64,000 nucleotides of DNA from JAFGSG01 sp964626055 (GTDB lineage Bacteria > Spirochaetota > UBA4802 > JAFGDQ01): the NCBI GenBank assembly GCA_964626055.1, contig CAZVDF010000010.1, forward strand, positions 1 through 64,000. The letters run 5' to 3'. Both the position numbers and the translations under genes were made by a program. The notes beneath the pieces are model-generated. The model did no database searches. It saw only the letters and a list, made by a program, of their open reading frames with translations, and was not told the origin of the DNA. The first letter of the stretch is position 1, and every line of letters begins with the position of its first letter. Of this stretch, positions 8,514-16,101 are shown in pieces.

Positions 8514-9437
8514 ATGGTAAAATTATATATCATACTGATCTTAATGAGTCTTACGCAATGCACGACACTTCTTACAAAAAGCGACTATGCTACATCGGTT
8601 AAATATCTCGAGCAATGGGATGTCGATAAATCCCTTAAGCATTTCCCAAAGGGAGAAAAAAACACCCTCATAACTGAAATGGAAAAGGCATATCTGAATC
8701 TTCTTTCCGGAAAGCCCGAAATCGACAGCCTTATAGAATTTGCCCGCAAAACAGACAACCAGATAAGAGTTAAAGCGTCAAGGGAGTTAAAATCGTTCTT
8801 TTACCTTGAAACTCCGGAAGGATATTACGCCTCCGAGCATGAAATAATATGGCTGCACCTGCTTTTGTCGTGGGGATATTCGATGCGGGGAGACCGCGGC
8901 AAAGCATATGTCGAAGCAAAGATATGCGCGAATCTGTTGAGCAATGAATGGAGCGTTGAAGGCCGTTTCGATGATCCGTTCATTCGGGTTCTTCTGGGCG
9001 CGATGTGGACCATGTGCGGCGAATGGGAAGAAGCGCAGGTCGACTTCAGGGCGGCCTATAAGCTCGACAAGTCCATTCGATGGGCAAACACGCTCGGCGA
9101 TATGAAGCAGCCGCCTGACAGGCTTATTATAATATTATGCGGGCCCGGACCCGAACCGGAATGGAATCCGGAATTAAAATCGAATCCCATAAGAGGGTTC
9201 AGAGGAATAAAATTCCGTCCTCGCGGGATCAAAAGCGCGCTTGTTTTAAAAGATAAAAATAATTATAATATTAATCTTTATCTTACTCCGGATTCTTCAT
9301 ACTGGTATAAACGGCATTTTATCAGGGATAACGAGATCCAGGATCTTATTCAGGATACTAAATACGCCGAGAAAGCCGCGGGAAGCGGCGTAAAAATACA
9401 GGGCTTTTTGCGGCAAATGTGGCCGGCGGACTTCTGA
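8514..9437 (+). CDS. Putative lipoprotein with TPR-like repeats; likely frameshifted N-terminal half of a larger protein
   Basis: I do not recognise a named family. From the ATG at 8514 the protein begins MVKLYIILILMSLTQC, a lipoprotein signal with a plausible lipobox; an upstream ATG at 8469 would bury it. The mature part is helical with two TPR-like segments (WLHLLLSWGYSMRGDRGKAY and LGAMWTMCGEWEEAQVDFRA). It recalls the uncharacterised COG3014-type lipoproteins, but this is tentative. The last dozen residues (after GVKIQ) lose all family-like character. In the shifted frame the sequence continues as GLFAANVAGGLLIAAGG and joins the next gene. A one-base deletion in GGG (9401-9403) or TTTTT (9405-9409) would explain this. 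Confidence 0.6.
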   Translation: MVKLYIILILMSLTQCTTLLTKSDYATSVKYLEQWDVDKSLKHFPKGEKNTLITEMEKAYLNLLSGKPEIDSLIEFARKTDNQIRVKASRELKSFFYLETPEGYYASEHEIIWLHLLLSWGYSMRGDRGKAYVEAKICANLLSNEWSVEGRFDDPFIRVLLGAMWTMCGEWEEAQVDFRAAYKLDKSIRWANTLGDMKQPPDRLIIILCGPGPEPEWNPELKSNPIRGFRGIKFRPRGIKSALVLKDKNNYNINLYLTPDSSYWYKRHFIRDNEIQDLIQDTKYAEKAAGSGVKIQGFLRQMWPADF

Positions 9438-10378
9438 TCGCCGCGGGAGGCATTGCGCTCGGCGGAGGGGTTATTGTTCTGGGGCTCTATCTTCAAAGCG
9501 GTCAGCTTGCCGCTTTAGGCCTGATCCCTTTGATCGGCGGCCCCGTATGGGGATACAACTATATTAAAAAATCATATAACAACAGAGTAGAAGATTTTGA
9601 AAAAGAAACAGACCCCTCCGACAATTACCGATTCGTACGCTTCCTGCCCGAATATGCGTGGGCCGGATGGGCCATGAAACAGCACGCAGAGCCTTTCACC
9701 GCATATAAAAACGGAAAAGCCGTCCTGGCATCCGAGTGTTATAATATTTCTTCAAATATTAATAATGTTATATTGGGCTATTTCCCGGATTCAGGAGAAA
9801 CTCCCGTCGGCTTAAAACCAAGATTATCAATGGGGCGGGCGGAAAATCCCGACAGCATAAACGATATAGGGGAGACTGAGCTGTTCAATGCTATAAGGAC
9901 AAATGACTCCGCATATGTAAAAGAAATAATTAAATCAGGTGCCGATGTCAATCAACTGAGCCGTCTGGGTGTGAGTCCGCTGCATGCCGCAGTCAGCCAG
10001 AAAAAAATGGAAATCGCGAAACTGCTTCTGGATAACGGAGCCAATGTCGACATTATAGATTCAAGCAATGATACGCCGCTCATATCGGCAGTCGTAAATG
10101 AGCAGATCGATTTTGTAAAACTTCTTGTAAGCAGAGGAGCCGACGTAAATTTCATGCGGAAAACCGGATGGAATCCTCTGCATAACGCAGTATACTGGGA
10201 AAGCCCATACATTGTATCTATATTATTGGAGAACGGCGCCCGGGTTAATGACAGGAGCACGCTTAGTTACAGAACATACCCGGCAGGAACTGCGCCTTTA
10301 CAGATAGCAGTTAAAAAAGATAATAAATACATTATAGACTTGCTTAAGAAATATGGTGCAAAGGAAGAAAAAGAGTAA
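9419..10378 (+). CDS. Membrane-anchored ankyrin-repeat protein, probably the C-terminal half of the preceding gene
   Basis: A glycine-rich hydrophobic segment (AGGLLIAAGGIALGGGVIVLG and a second one to about residue 42) precedes about 100 residues of unassigned sequence and four to five ankyrin repeats (about 155-315). The repeats show typical GADVNQLSRLGVSPLHAAV, LLLDNGANVDI and LLVSRGADVNF units. Ankyrin repeats bind proteins. The only start is a GTG at 9419 with no ribosome-binding site, and the gene overlaps the upstream one by 19 bases. The open frame continues upstream of the GTG with sequence that fits the preceding protein, so one ancestral gene split by a frameshift is the simplest reading. 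Programmed frameshifting or translational coupling are alternatives. Confidence 0.7.
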   Translation: MAGGLLIAAGGIALGGGVIVLGLYLQSGQLAALGLIPLIGGPVWGYNYIKKSYNNRVEDFEKETDPSDNYRFVRFLPEYAWAGWAMKQHAEPFTAYKNGKAVLASECYNISSNINNVILGYFPDSGETPVGLKPRLSMGRAENPDSINDIGETELFNAIRTNDSAYVKEIIKSGADVNQLSRLGVSPLHAAVSQKKMEIAKLLLDNGANVDIIDSSNDTPLISAVVNEQIDFVKLLVSRGADVNFMRKTGWNPLHNAVYWESPYIVSILLENGARVNDRSTLSYRTYPAGTAPLQIAVKKDNKYIIDLLKKYGAKEEKE

Positions 10379-10450
10379 CCATTTTTAAATTATTCAGTAA
10401 AGTTAGGGAAAGCGAATAAATATGGAAAATGTAGCTGTTATATTTGGCTT

Positions 10451-10695
10451 ATCCCCCTATCCCCCGGAGGGGGCACCGGTTTGGAAAGTGCCATACTTTT
10501 AATATGCTTTAAAAAAATTTCCGGTCATCTACCCTCTGGCGAAGTTACGAATTGAAAGGGAGTAATTTAGGAAAACAGATCAGAAACAGCAGGCAAGACC
10601 AGTTATAAATGAAGAATAAACGATTAACTTTAATGCTTTAATTAATACAATAATTTTGCTGATGGTGCCCCCTCCGGGAGATAGGGGGGTGGGAT
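10451..10695. repeat. Terminal-inverted-repeat element, family C copy 3
   Basis: The left end carries ATCCCCCTATCCCCC followed by GGAGGGGGCACCGGTTTGG. The right end is GGTGCCCCCTCC followed by GGGAGATAGGGGGGTGGGAT. About 180 bases without a reading frame lie between. It occupies almost all of the interval between the ankyrin gene and hemB. Confidence 0.65.
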
Positions 10696-10745
10696 GATTG
10701 CATTATTATAACAGCATTAATTCTTTTATCTCAAGGACAAATAAC

Positions 10746-11717
10746 ATGAATATCATATACAGACCACGCCGTTTGCGGCAAAGCCGGATTATAAGAGATC
10801 TTGTTGCAGAGACTCTGCCGGATAAAAATAAGCTTATTATGCCTCACTTTGTTGCTGAAGGTTCAAGTATACGCGAGCCTATCAAAGCAATGCCGGGAAT
10901 TGAAAGGCTTTGCGTAAACGCTCTTCTTAAAGACCTGGAAAGCGATTTAAAACTGGGTATAAATAAAATACTGCTTTTCGGGATACCGGCAGAAAAAGAT
11001 GAAACGGCAAAAAGCGCATATGATAAAAAAGGCGTTGTCCAGAATGCCGTGCGCAGCATAAAAAAAGAGCTGCCGGAGATCTGTGTGATCACGGACGTTT
11101 GCCTGTGCGAGTACACAAGCCATGGACATTGCGGTATAATAAAAGACGGTAAAATACTGAACGATCCCACTCTGGAGCTTCTTGCGAAGACCGCCGTTTC
11201 GCACGCCGAAGCGGGTGCGGACATCGTCGCTCCTTCGGACATGATGGACTGCCGGGTTGCAGCCATCAGGGAAGCGCTCGACTGTTCCGGTCTTGCGGAC
11301 ACCGCGATACTCGCGTACTCGTCCAAATACGCGTCCGCGTTCTACGGCCCGTTCAGGGAAGCTGCCGGGAGCGCTCCGGCGTTCGGGGACAGAAAGACTC
11401 ACCAGATGGACTATAGGAATGCGTCCGAAGCGGAAAAGGAAGTTCTGCTCGATATCGACGAAGGCGCGGACATAGTTATGGTTAAACCCGCGCTTTCGTA
11501 TCTTGACATTATTAAAAGAGTTAAGGATATTATCCGCGTGCCTTTGTGCGCTTATAATGTAAGCGGAGAATATTCCATGGTAAAGTTCGCGGCCATCAAC
11601 GGCTACGGCGACGAAAGATCGCTCTGCACGGAGATACTCACCTCAATTTTCCGGGCAGGTGCTGATATGATTTTATCATATCATACAAGGGATGTTTTTA
11701 AAGGGAACTGGTTTTAA
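10746..11717 (+). CDS. hemB: Porphobilinogen synthase (delta-aminolevulinate dehydratase)
   Basis: The 323-residue enzyme condenses two 5-aminolevulinates into porphobilinogen. Present are the N-terminal RPRRLRQSRIIRDLVAE motif and the cysteine-rich zinc-site block DVCLCEYTSHGHCG. APSDMMDCRV, the first Schiff-base lysine in AYSSKYASAFYGPF, QMDYRN and the second lysine in IVMVKPALSYLDI are also present. The start is the ATG at 10746 because it gives the family N-terminus and has AAGGAC seven bases upstream; a longer frame to 10698 is unlikely to be translated. The three cysteines argue for a zinc-dependent enzyme. Its neighbours hemC, cobA-hemD and hemL supply the flanking steps. Confidence 0.97.
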   Translation: MNIIYRPRRLRQSRIIRDLVAETLPDKNKLIMPHFVAEGSSIREPIKAMPGIERLCVNALLKDLESDLKLGINKILLFGIPAEKDETAKSAYDKKGVVQNAVRSIKKELPEICVITDVCLCEYTSHGHCGIIKDGKILNDPTLELLAKTAVSHAEAGADIVAPSDMMDCRVAAIREALDCSGLADTAILAYSSKYASAFYGPFREAAGSAPAFGDRKTHQMDYRNASEAEKEVLLDIDEGADIVMVKPALSYLDIIKRVKDIIRVPLCAYNVSGEYSMVKFAAINGYGDERSLCTEILTSIFRAGADMILSYHTRDVFKGNWF

Positions 11718-11759
11718 AAAATTTTTAAACATAGCGCAAATAGATGTAAAATTATTAGA

Positions 11760-11877
11760 CTTAAGTTATGATTTGATAATATCTATGGAGCAGGCGACAG
11801 GGATGTCGCCGGAACGGCGTAAAACAGGATGTTTTTTACGCGGTTCCGAAATAGATATTATCAAGTCATAACTTAAG
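11760..11877. repeat. 118-bp palindromic element with 27-base arms
   Basis: Bases 11760-11786 pair with 11851-11877 over 27 positions with one mismatch (T against C). Two further hairpins are nested inside. GGCGACA pairs with TGTCGCC around a four-base loop, and GGAAC-x-GCGTAAAA pairs with TTTTACGC-x-GTTCC. It sits between hemB and hemL. The whole could fold into a three-way or cruciform structure, and its architecture (variable arms, G+C-rich centre) recalls but does not match the family A repeats. Confidence 0.75.
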
Positions 11878-11925
11878 TGAATTTTCCGAAGAAATAAGTA
11901 TTAAGACTATATTTAAATAAAGAAC

Positions 11926-13221
11926 ATGAACATAAAAAATTCCGTAAAATTTTACAAAAAAGCGCTCTCGCTCATGCCCGGCGGAGTGAACTCGCCCGTC
12001 CGCGCTTTTAAATCTGTCGGAGGCAATCCGTTATTCATAAAACGAGGAGCAGGCTCGCATATATACGATGAGGACGGCAATGAATATATCGACTACTGCA
12101 TGTCATGGGGGCCGCTGATCCTCGGGCATGCGGACAGGGATGTCATCAAAGCAGTGACAGAAGCTGCAAAAAACGGAACAAGCTTCGGAACGCCGAACCG
12201 CTTTGAAGTAGAGATAGCCGAAATGATCGTTAAACGATTCCCGTCTGTTGAAAAAGTGCGCTTTGTAAGCTCCGGTACTGAAGCGGCGATGAGCGCTATA
12301 AGGCTCGCGAGAGGTTTTACCGGAAAAGATAAGATCATCAAGTTCGACGGATGCTATCACGGGCATGCTGACTATCTGCTTGTAGCTGGCGGATCGGGCC
12401 TTGCGACTTTCGGTATGCCGGATTCGGCGGGAGTGACAAAAGACAACGCAAAAGATACAATAGTCGTTCCTTATAATTATCCCGGGCTGCTGGAGCAGGC
12501 TCTTAAAAAAGAGAGCGATAAAATTGCTGCAATAATAATGGAACCTGTTCCGTGTAATTACGGGCTCATCCCGCCCAGGGAAAATTATTTGCGGGAAGTC
12601 AGGAATCTGTGCGACAGGTACGGCGTTCTTTTGATCTTCGATGAAGTGATCACCGGGTTCAGGATGGCAAAAGGAGGCGCGCAGGAATATTTCGGAGTAA
12701 AACCGGACATAACAGTCTTCGGTAAAATAATCGGCGGAGGCCTTCCGGTAGGGGCATACGGCGCGTCAAAAGAAATTATGGCGAAAGTCGCGCCCGATGG
12801 GCCTGTTTATCAGGCAGGCACGCTTTCGGGCAACCCGCTCGCCATGGCTGCGGGCATTGCAACGCTGAAAAAACTAAAAGCAGATTCATACGGTTTACTC
12901 CGCAAAAAGGCAAAAAATTTCCGAAAACTTTTACAGCCCGCTTTACATAAATATTCCGGCAAAATTTTATTCCTGCAGATGGGATCCATTTTCGCGTTTT
13001 ATTTTACGGAAAAAAATTTCATAAACACAGTTAACGATGTGAAGCAATCGGATATGAAGCTATTCGCGAGATTCCACAAAGCAATGCTCGGGAAAGGGAT
13101 ATATCTTTCGCCCTCGGGCTACGAGGTCGGATTTCTTTCTACGGCTCACAGCGAAAAAGATATCGTCAAAACAGCAAAAGCGGCTTCGGAATCATTGGAT
13201 GAGATTATGGCTTTGCAATAA
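11926..13221 (+). CDS. hemL: Glutamate-1-semialdehyde 2,1-aminomutase
   Basis: The 431-residue PLP enzyme converts glutamate-1-semialdehyde to 5-aminolevulinate, so this organism makes heme by the C5 route from glutamyl-tRNA. Diagnostic segments are the N-terminal PGGVNSPVRAFKSVGGNPLF, the RFVSSGTEAAMSAIRLARG phosphate-binding block, DGCYHGHADYLLV, FDEVITGFR, and the PLP lysine in VFGKIIGGGLPVGAYG. The C-terminal SPSGYEVGFLSTAH block is also typical. The preceding enzyme, glutamyl-tRNA reductase (HemA), is not in the window. Length is normal for the family. Confidence 0.97.
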   Translation: MNIKNSVKFYKKALSLMPGGVNSPVRAFKSVGGNPLFIKRGAGSHIYDEDGNEYIDYCMSWGPLILGHADRDVIKAVTEAAKNGTSFGTPNRFEVEIAEMIVKRFPSVEKVRFVSSGTEAAMSAIRLARGFTGKDKIIKFDGCYHGHADYLLVAGGSGLATFGMPDSAGVTKDNAKDTIVVPYNYPGLLEQALKKESDKIAAIIMEPVPCNYGLIPPRENYLREVRNLCDRYGVLLIFDEVITGFRMAKGGAQEYFGVKPDITVFGKIIGGGLPVGAYGASKEIMAKVAPDGPVYQAGTLSGNPLAMAAGIATLKKLKADSYGLLRKKAKNFRKLLQPALHKYSGKILFLQMGSIFAFYFTEKNFINTVNDVKQSDMKLFARFHKAMLGKGIYLSPSGYEVGFLSTAHSEKDIVKTAKAASESLDEIMALQ

Positions 13222-13395
13222 CCCGGCCACAGCTAATTAGTCACATATTTTCACTGATTTTACAAGCGTACGTCCCAAAACTTCTGTAACAACTTTAGAA
13301 AATAATTCAGCTATAATCATCTGGAAAGGGACAAGTCAATATAATGAGTTTACTTGAAGCCATCCCATAATTAAAGATTCAAATAAGTGATTAAC

Positions 13396-13526
13396 GATAA
13401 ATAAGGATACACTAAAAAATTTTCTGCGGAATCAGACCTTCCTGGTAAGTATTCCATGCTTTTAAACGCTTTTGCATCAGGTCTGAAAGGCGTCCTCAAA
13501 AATTTTCTAGTGTATCCTTATTTATC
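13396..13526 (+). repeat. Family A palindromic repeat, copy 1
   Basis: The arms 13396-13414 and 13508-13526 are perfect complements over 19 bases. The core reads GGAATCAGACCTTCCTGG on the left and TCAGGTCTGAAAGGCGTCC on the right, shared with the copies at 14306, 50216 and 58748. It lies in the 335-base gap between hemL and the convergent small membrane gene. The outer flanks carry degenerate forms of the AGAAGTCATCTCAAAA motif found around other copies. Bases 13222-13395 hold nothing else recognisable apart from a CGTCCCAAAACTT segment at 13270. Confidence 0.85.
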
Positions 13527-13556
13527 AGTAAATAAAATATAATTTTGAGATGGCTT

Positions 13557-13751
13557 CTATATATTTGCCAATATCCCGAGAGCGCCGTGCAGGATACCGG
13601 TAATTAAAAGAGTGATCCCTGTTTTTTTATGTACTCCAATTTTAACCTGTATGATCCTCATACCGGAAAGGAACTGGAATATTAAAAGAAATAAATTGAT
13701 TATTCCAAGTATCATAATTATTGATATTCCGAATATAGACATGGTGAACAT
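13557..13751 (-). CDS. Small two-helix membrane protein with two histidines
   Basis: This 64-residue protein of unknown function consists of two hydrophobic helices (about 5-30 and 42-62). The second is preceded by VHKKTG and contains the GILHGALG motif, so two histidines lie on one helix face. Paired histidines of this kind occur in b-type cytochromes and ferric-reductase-like proteins, but the protein is too short for me to claim heme binding. A strong AAGGAG ribosome-binding site seven bases before the ATG supports a real gene. It lies 17 bases downstream of the superoxide-reductase-like gene on the same strand, and the two are very likely one transcript. Confidence 0.65.
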   Translation of the reverse strand: MFTMSIFGISIIMILGIINLFLLIFQFLSGMRIIQVKIGVHKKTGITLLITGILHGALGILANI

Positions 13752-13768
13752 AAACTACTCCTTGAATG

Positions 13769-14149
13769 TTATTGTATCTCTATTTTCTTTTCGACTTTCC
13801 CCGTGCTTCCATGCAGGTTGCAGTTGCCCTCAGCTTCAATGACGAGCTGGCCGCTGACTTCGGCTTTATAGCTTACCTCGCGTGTAAAATTTTCGTTTTC
13901 CGGCAGTTTCCCTGCGGAAAATTCCCAGCGGCCGATTTCCTTGCCATTGACCTTAACGTAGATCCAGTCCGTATGATGAATAAAATTATTCCCGCTGTGA
14001 GTTACATTAATCTTTATTTTTATTTCCGATCCTTTAGCGGCTTTATCCGGGGCGTCTATTATCACTGAAGTTTTATTGGCGAATAACGGCGAAGCTATTA
14101 AAAAAACGGAAATTATTATTGTAAAAAAAAGTCCATATTTATTCAGCAT
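13769..14149 (-). CDS. Exported desulfoferrodoxin/superoxide-reductase-like protein
   Basis: This 126-residue protein has a signal peptide (MLNKYGLFFTIIISVFLIAS, cut near SPLFA). The mature domain contains THSGNNFIHHTDWIYVKVNG and, near the end, EGNCNLHGSTGK. The spacing of these histidines and the CNLHG motif resembles the Fe(His)4Cys centre of superoxide reductase (neelaredoxin/desulfoferrodoxin centre II), where Cys and a nearby His are iron ligands. No rubredoxin-like N-terminal domain is present. If active, it would reduce superoxide to peroxide in the periplasm. An AGGAGG ribosome-binding site precedes the ATG. Assignment rests on motifs; a sulfur-carrier or other immunoglobulin-fold role cannot be excluded. 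Confidence 0.6.
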   Translation of the reverse strand: MLNKYGLFFTIIISVFLIASPLFANKTSVIIDAPDKAAKGSEIKIKINVTHSGNNFIHHTDWIYVKVNGKEIGRWEFSAGKLPENENFTREVSYKAEVSGQLVIEAEGNCNLHGSTGKVEKKIEIQ

Positions 14150-14305
14150 GAATATTTCCTCCTGGAAAAATTAATATTAAATTATTAGAAGTCATCTCAA
14201 AATTATATTTCAATAGAAGACTTTAGTCAAGACTGATTTTTCAACGGCTTATCTCAGAAATAAGTACGACCCGATTAAAAAATATTATTTTATATGGACT
14301 ATTTA

Positions 14306-14438
14306 TGAAAAATCGAAATACATTACTAAATTTACTCCGGAATCAGGCCTTCCTGGTTCATTTTTCTTATTTCAGAATGCTATTGCATCAGGCCCGAAAG
14401 GCGTCCTCATAAATTTAGTAATGTATTTCGATTTTTCA
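14306..14438 (+). repeat. Family A palindromic repeat, copy 2 (perfect 29-base arms)
   Basis: Bases 14306-14334 and 14410-14438 are perfect reverse complements over 29 positions. The core has GGAATCAGGCCTTCCTGG on the left and GCATCAGGCCCGAAAGGCG on the right. Outside the hairpin the sequence TTAGAAGTCATCTCAAAA (14185-14202) faces a near-complement at about 14452-14471, which defines a possible larger element of about 290 bases. It lies between the superoxide-reductase-like gene and pepA and accounts for most of the 357-base interval 14150-14506. Confidence 0.88.
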
Positions 14439-14506
14439 AACTATAAAACCTAATTTTGAAATTACTTCTAATGTTTTCTAAAAAATCAATATTTAAAAGA
14501 ATATTT

Positions 14507-15991
14507 TTAAATATCCAGCTCCTTAAAAAATTCGGTGAAAAGACGCACGCCGAAACCCGTAGCGTATTTCGGCCTGTATCCCCTTGCCTTTGAATTCCAT
14601 GCCGTGCTCGCGATATCGATGTGAGCCCAGGGAACATCCTTGACGAATTTTTTAATAAACGTTGCCCCTACAATCGTACCCGCGTTCCTGCCCTGGCCGA
14701 CGTTCTTAACGTCCGCGATGTCGGATTTGATCAGATCTTCGTACTCTTTATAAAGCGGCATGCGCCATATTCTCTCGCCGGTATCTTCGCCAGCTTTAAA
14801 AAGAGCTCCCGCGAGTTTATCGTCATTCGAGAGAAGCGCCGCAACCAGTTCGCCGAAGCAGACAAGGCACGCGCCCGTGAGCGTGGCGATGTCTATTATG
14901 GCGGACGGCTTCACGGTCTTTTCCGTGAAAGCAACGGCATCCGCGAGTATCAGCCTGCCCTCCGCATCGGTATTCCCGATCTCCACATTCCGTCCGTTAT
15001 AGGCAGTAAAGACATCCCCTGCCCTGTATGCCGTATTTCCTATCATGTTTTCGCATAACGGCATGACAGCCACAATATTCCTTCTTAGCTTTAACTCGGC
15101 CGCTGTCTTCAAAGCGTACATACAGGCCGCCGCGCCGGCCATATCGCTCCTCATATCCTCGATTGAGGAGGATGGCTTAAGATTCATGCCTCCGGAATCG
15201 AATGTAATTCCCTTGCCTATAATTGCGATCTGCTTATTGCTTCCCGGATTTCCGCTGTACTTCAGCACAACCAGTTGAGGGGGGTACTTGCTGCCTTTGC
15301 TTACTGCCAGGAATAACCCCATTTTAAATCTTCCAACATCTTTCTTACCGTAAACCCTGCATGTAACTCCTTTTAACGCGGAGAGGCTTTTTGCTTTTGC
15401 GGCAATTGCCACAGGGTTCGAGATTTCGCTGGATTCATTGATAAGATCTCGGCAGAGAACCGTGTTCGCGCTTATAATTTCCGTCTCTTTTAAAATTTTT
15501 TCTATTCTGCCGGAATCCCTGCACAGGAAATACGCTTCTTTTGTCTTTTTTAAAGACTCGTCATCTTCTTCGTTAGGGGATTTGTATTTGTCGAAAACGT
15601 AATCCGAAAGCAGCAGACCTTCGGCAATAGCGGATGCTACGGGGATTTCACCGAGCTCTTTCAGCTCCGGCATAATAATATGAATACGTTCGATATTTTT
15701 GCTTTTACAGACCTTGACAACTGCGGCCGAATTCTCCCTTAATGACTCTTTTGTAATTTTCGATCTTTTACCCATGCCGGCTAATATTATATTGGGAAAT
15801 CCCTTAAAAGGAATGAACATTGTTTCCGAAGGCTTTCCCTTAAAAGACGAAATATCCGCTCTCTCTTTAATAAAGGACAGCTGGCCGGCAATTGCCTTAT
15901 CGATTTCCTTTTTATATTCCTCAGTCAGGAATAATACAGCAATATCGGTATTTTTAAAATTATATGCTCCGGATTTAACAACAAGTTTCAT
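14507..15991 (-). CDS. pepA: Leucyl aminopeptidase (M17 family)
   Basis: The 494-residue cytosolic metallopeptidase removes N-terminal amino acids from peptides. The C-terminal catalytic half has the two-metal site: IGKGITFDSGGMNLKP supplies the catalytic lysine and an aspartate, MRSDMAGAA another aspartate, and NTDAEGRLILADA the Asp-Glu pair. Downstream are IATLTGACLVCFG and the GATFIKKFV and WAHIDIAST segments near the end. The N-terminal 160 residues form the usual less conserved macrodomain. Length matches bacterial PepA. It is a single gene, 110 bases downstream of rnr. Some PepA proteins also bind DNA; nothing here tests that. Confidence 0.96.
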   Translation of the reverse strand: MKLVVKSGAYNFKNTDIAVLFLTEEYKKEIDKAIAGQLSFIKERADISSFKGKPSETMFIPFKGFPNIILAGMGKRSKITKESLRENSAAVVKVCKSKNIERIHIIMPELKELGEIPVASAIAEGLLLSDYVFDKYKSPNEEDDESLKKTKEAYFLCRDSGRIEKILKETEIISANTVLCRDLINESSEISNPVAIAAKAKSLSALKGVTCRVYGKKDVGRFKMGLFLAVSKGSKYPPQLVVLKYSGNPGSNKQIAIIGKGITFDSGGMNLKPSSSIEDMRSDMAGAAACMYALKTAAELKLRRNIVAVMPLCENMIGNTAYRAGDVFTAYNGRNVEIGNTDAEGRLILADAVAFTEKTVKPSAIIDIATLTGACLVCFGELVAALLSNDDKLAGALFKAGEDTGERIWRMPLYKEYEDLIKSDIADVKNVGQGRNAGTIVGATFIKKFVKDVPWAHIDIASTAWNSKARGYRPKYATGFGVRLFTEFFKELDI

Positions 15992-16101
15992 CCTCCGCTC
16001 CTTTTTTAAAGTGGTTACCGAATGTTGTGCTAAAATAACAGTCTGTTTAATAAATGTAAAGAAAATTTATTAATAGATTTTGAATGCTTAATAGATTATT
16101 A

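Noticed and set aside
9399..9411. Programmed -1 frameshift at CTTTTTG linking the lipoprotein and ankyrin frames
   Set aside because: The shift would mispair the first codon position in the P site, and I see no stimulatory stem-loop just downstream; a mutation or sequencing error is simpler.
10698..10745. N-terminal extension of HemB from the earlier ATG
   Set aside because: The extra 16 residues have no family similarity, and the internal ATG has a proper ribosome-binding site.
14306..14438. Retron msr-msd RNA
   Set aside because: The long hairpin resembles an msd stem, but no reverse transcriptase gene or conserved branching guanosine context lies near any copy.
13222..14506. Family A repeats as a CRISPR array
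   Set aside because: The two copies here are 780 bases apart with genes between them, are 130 bases long and lack regular spacers; no cas genes are in the window.
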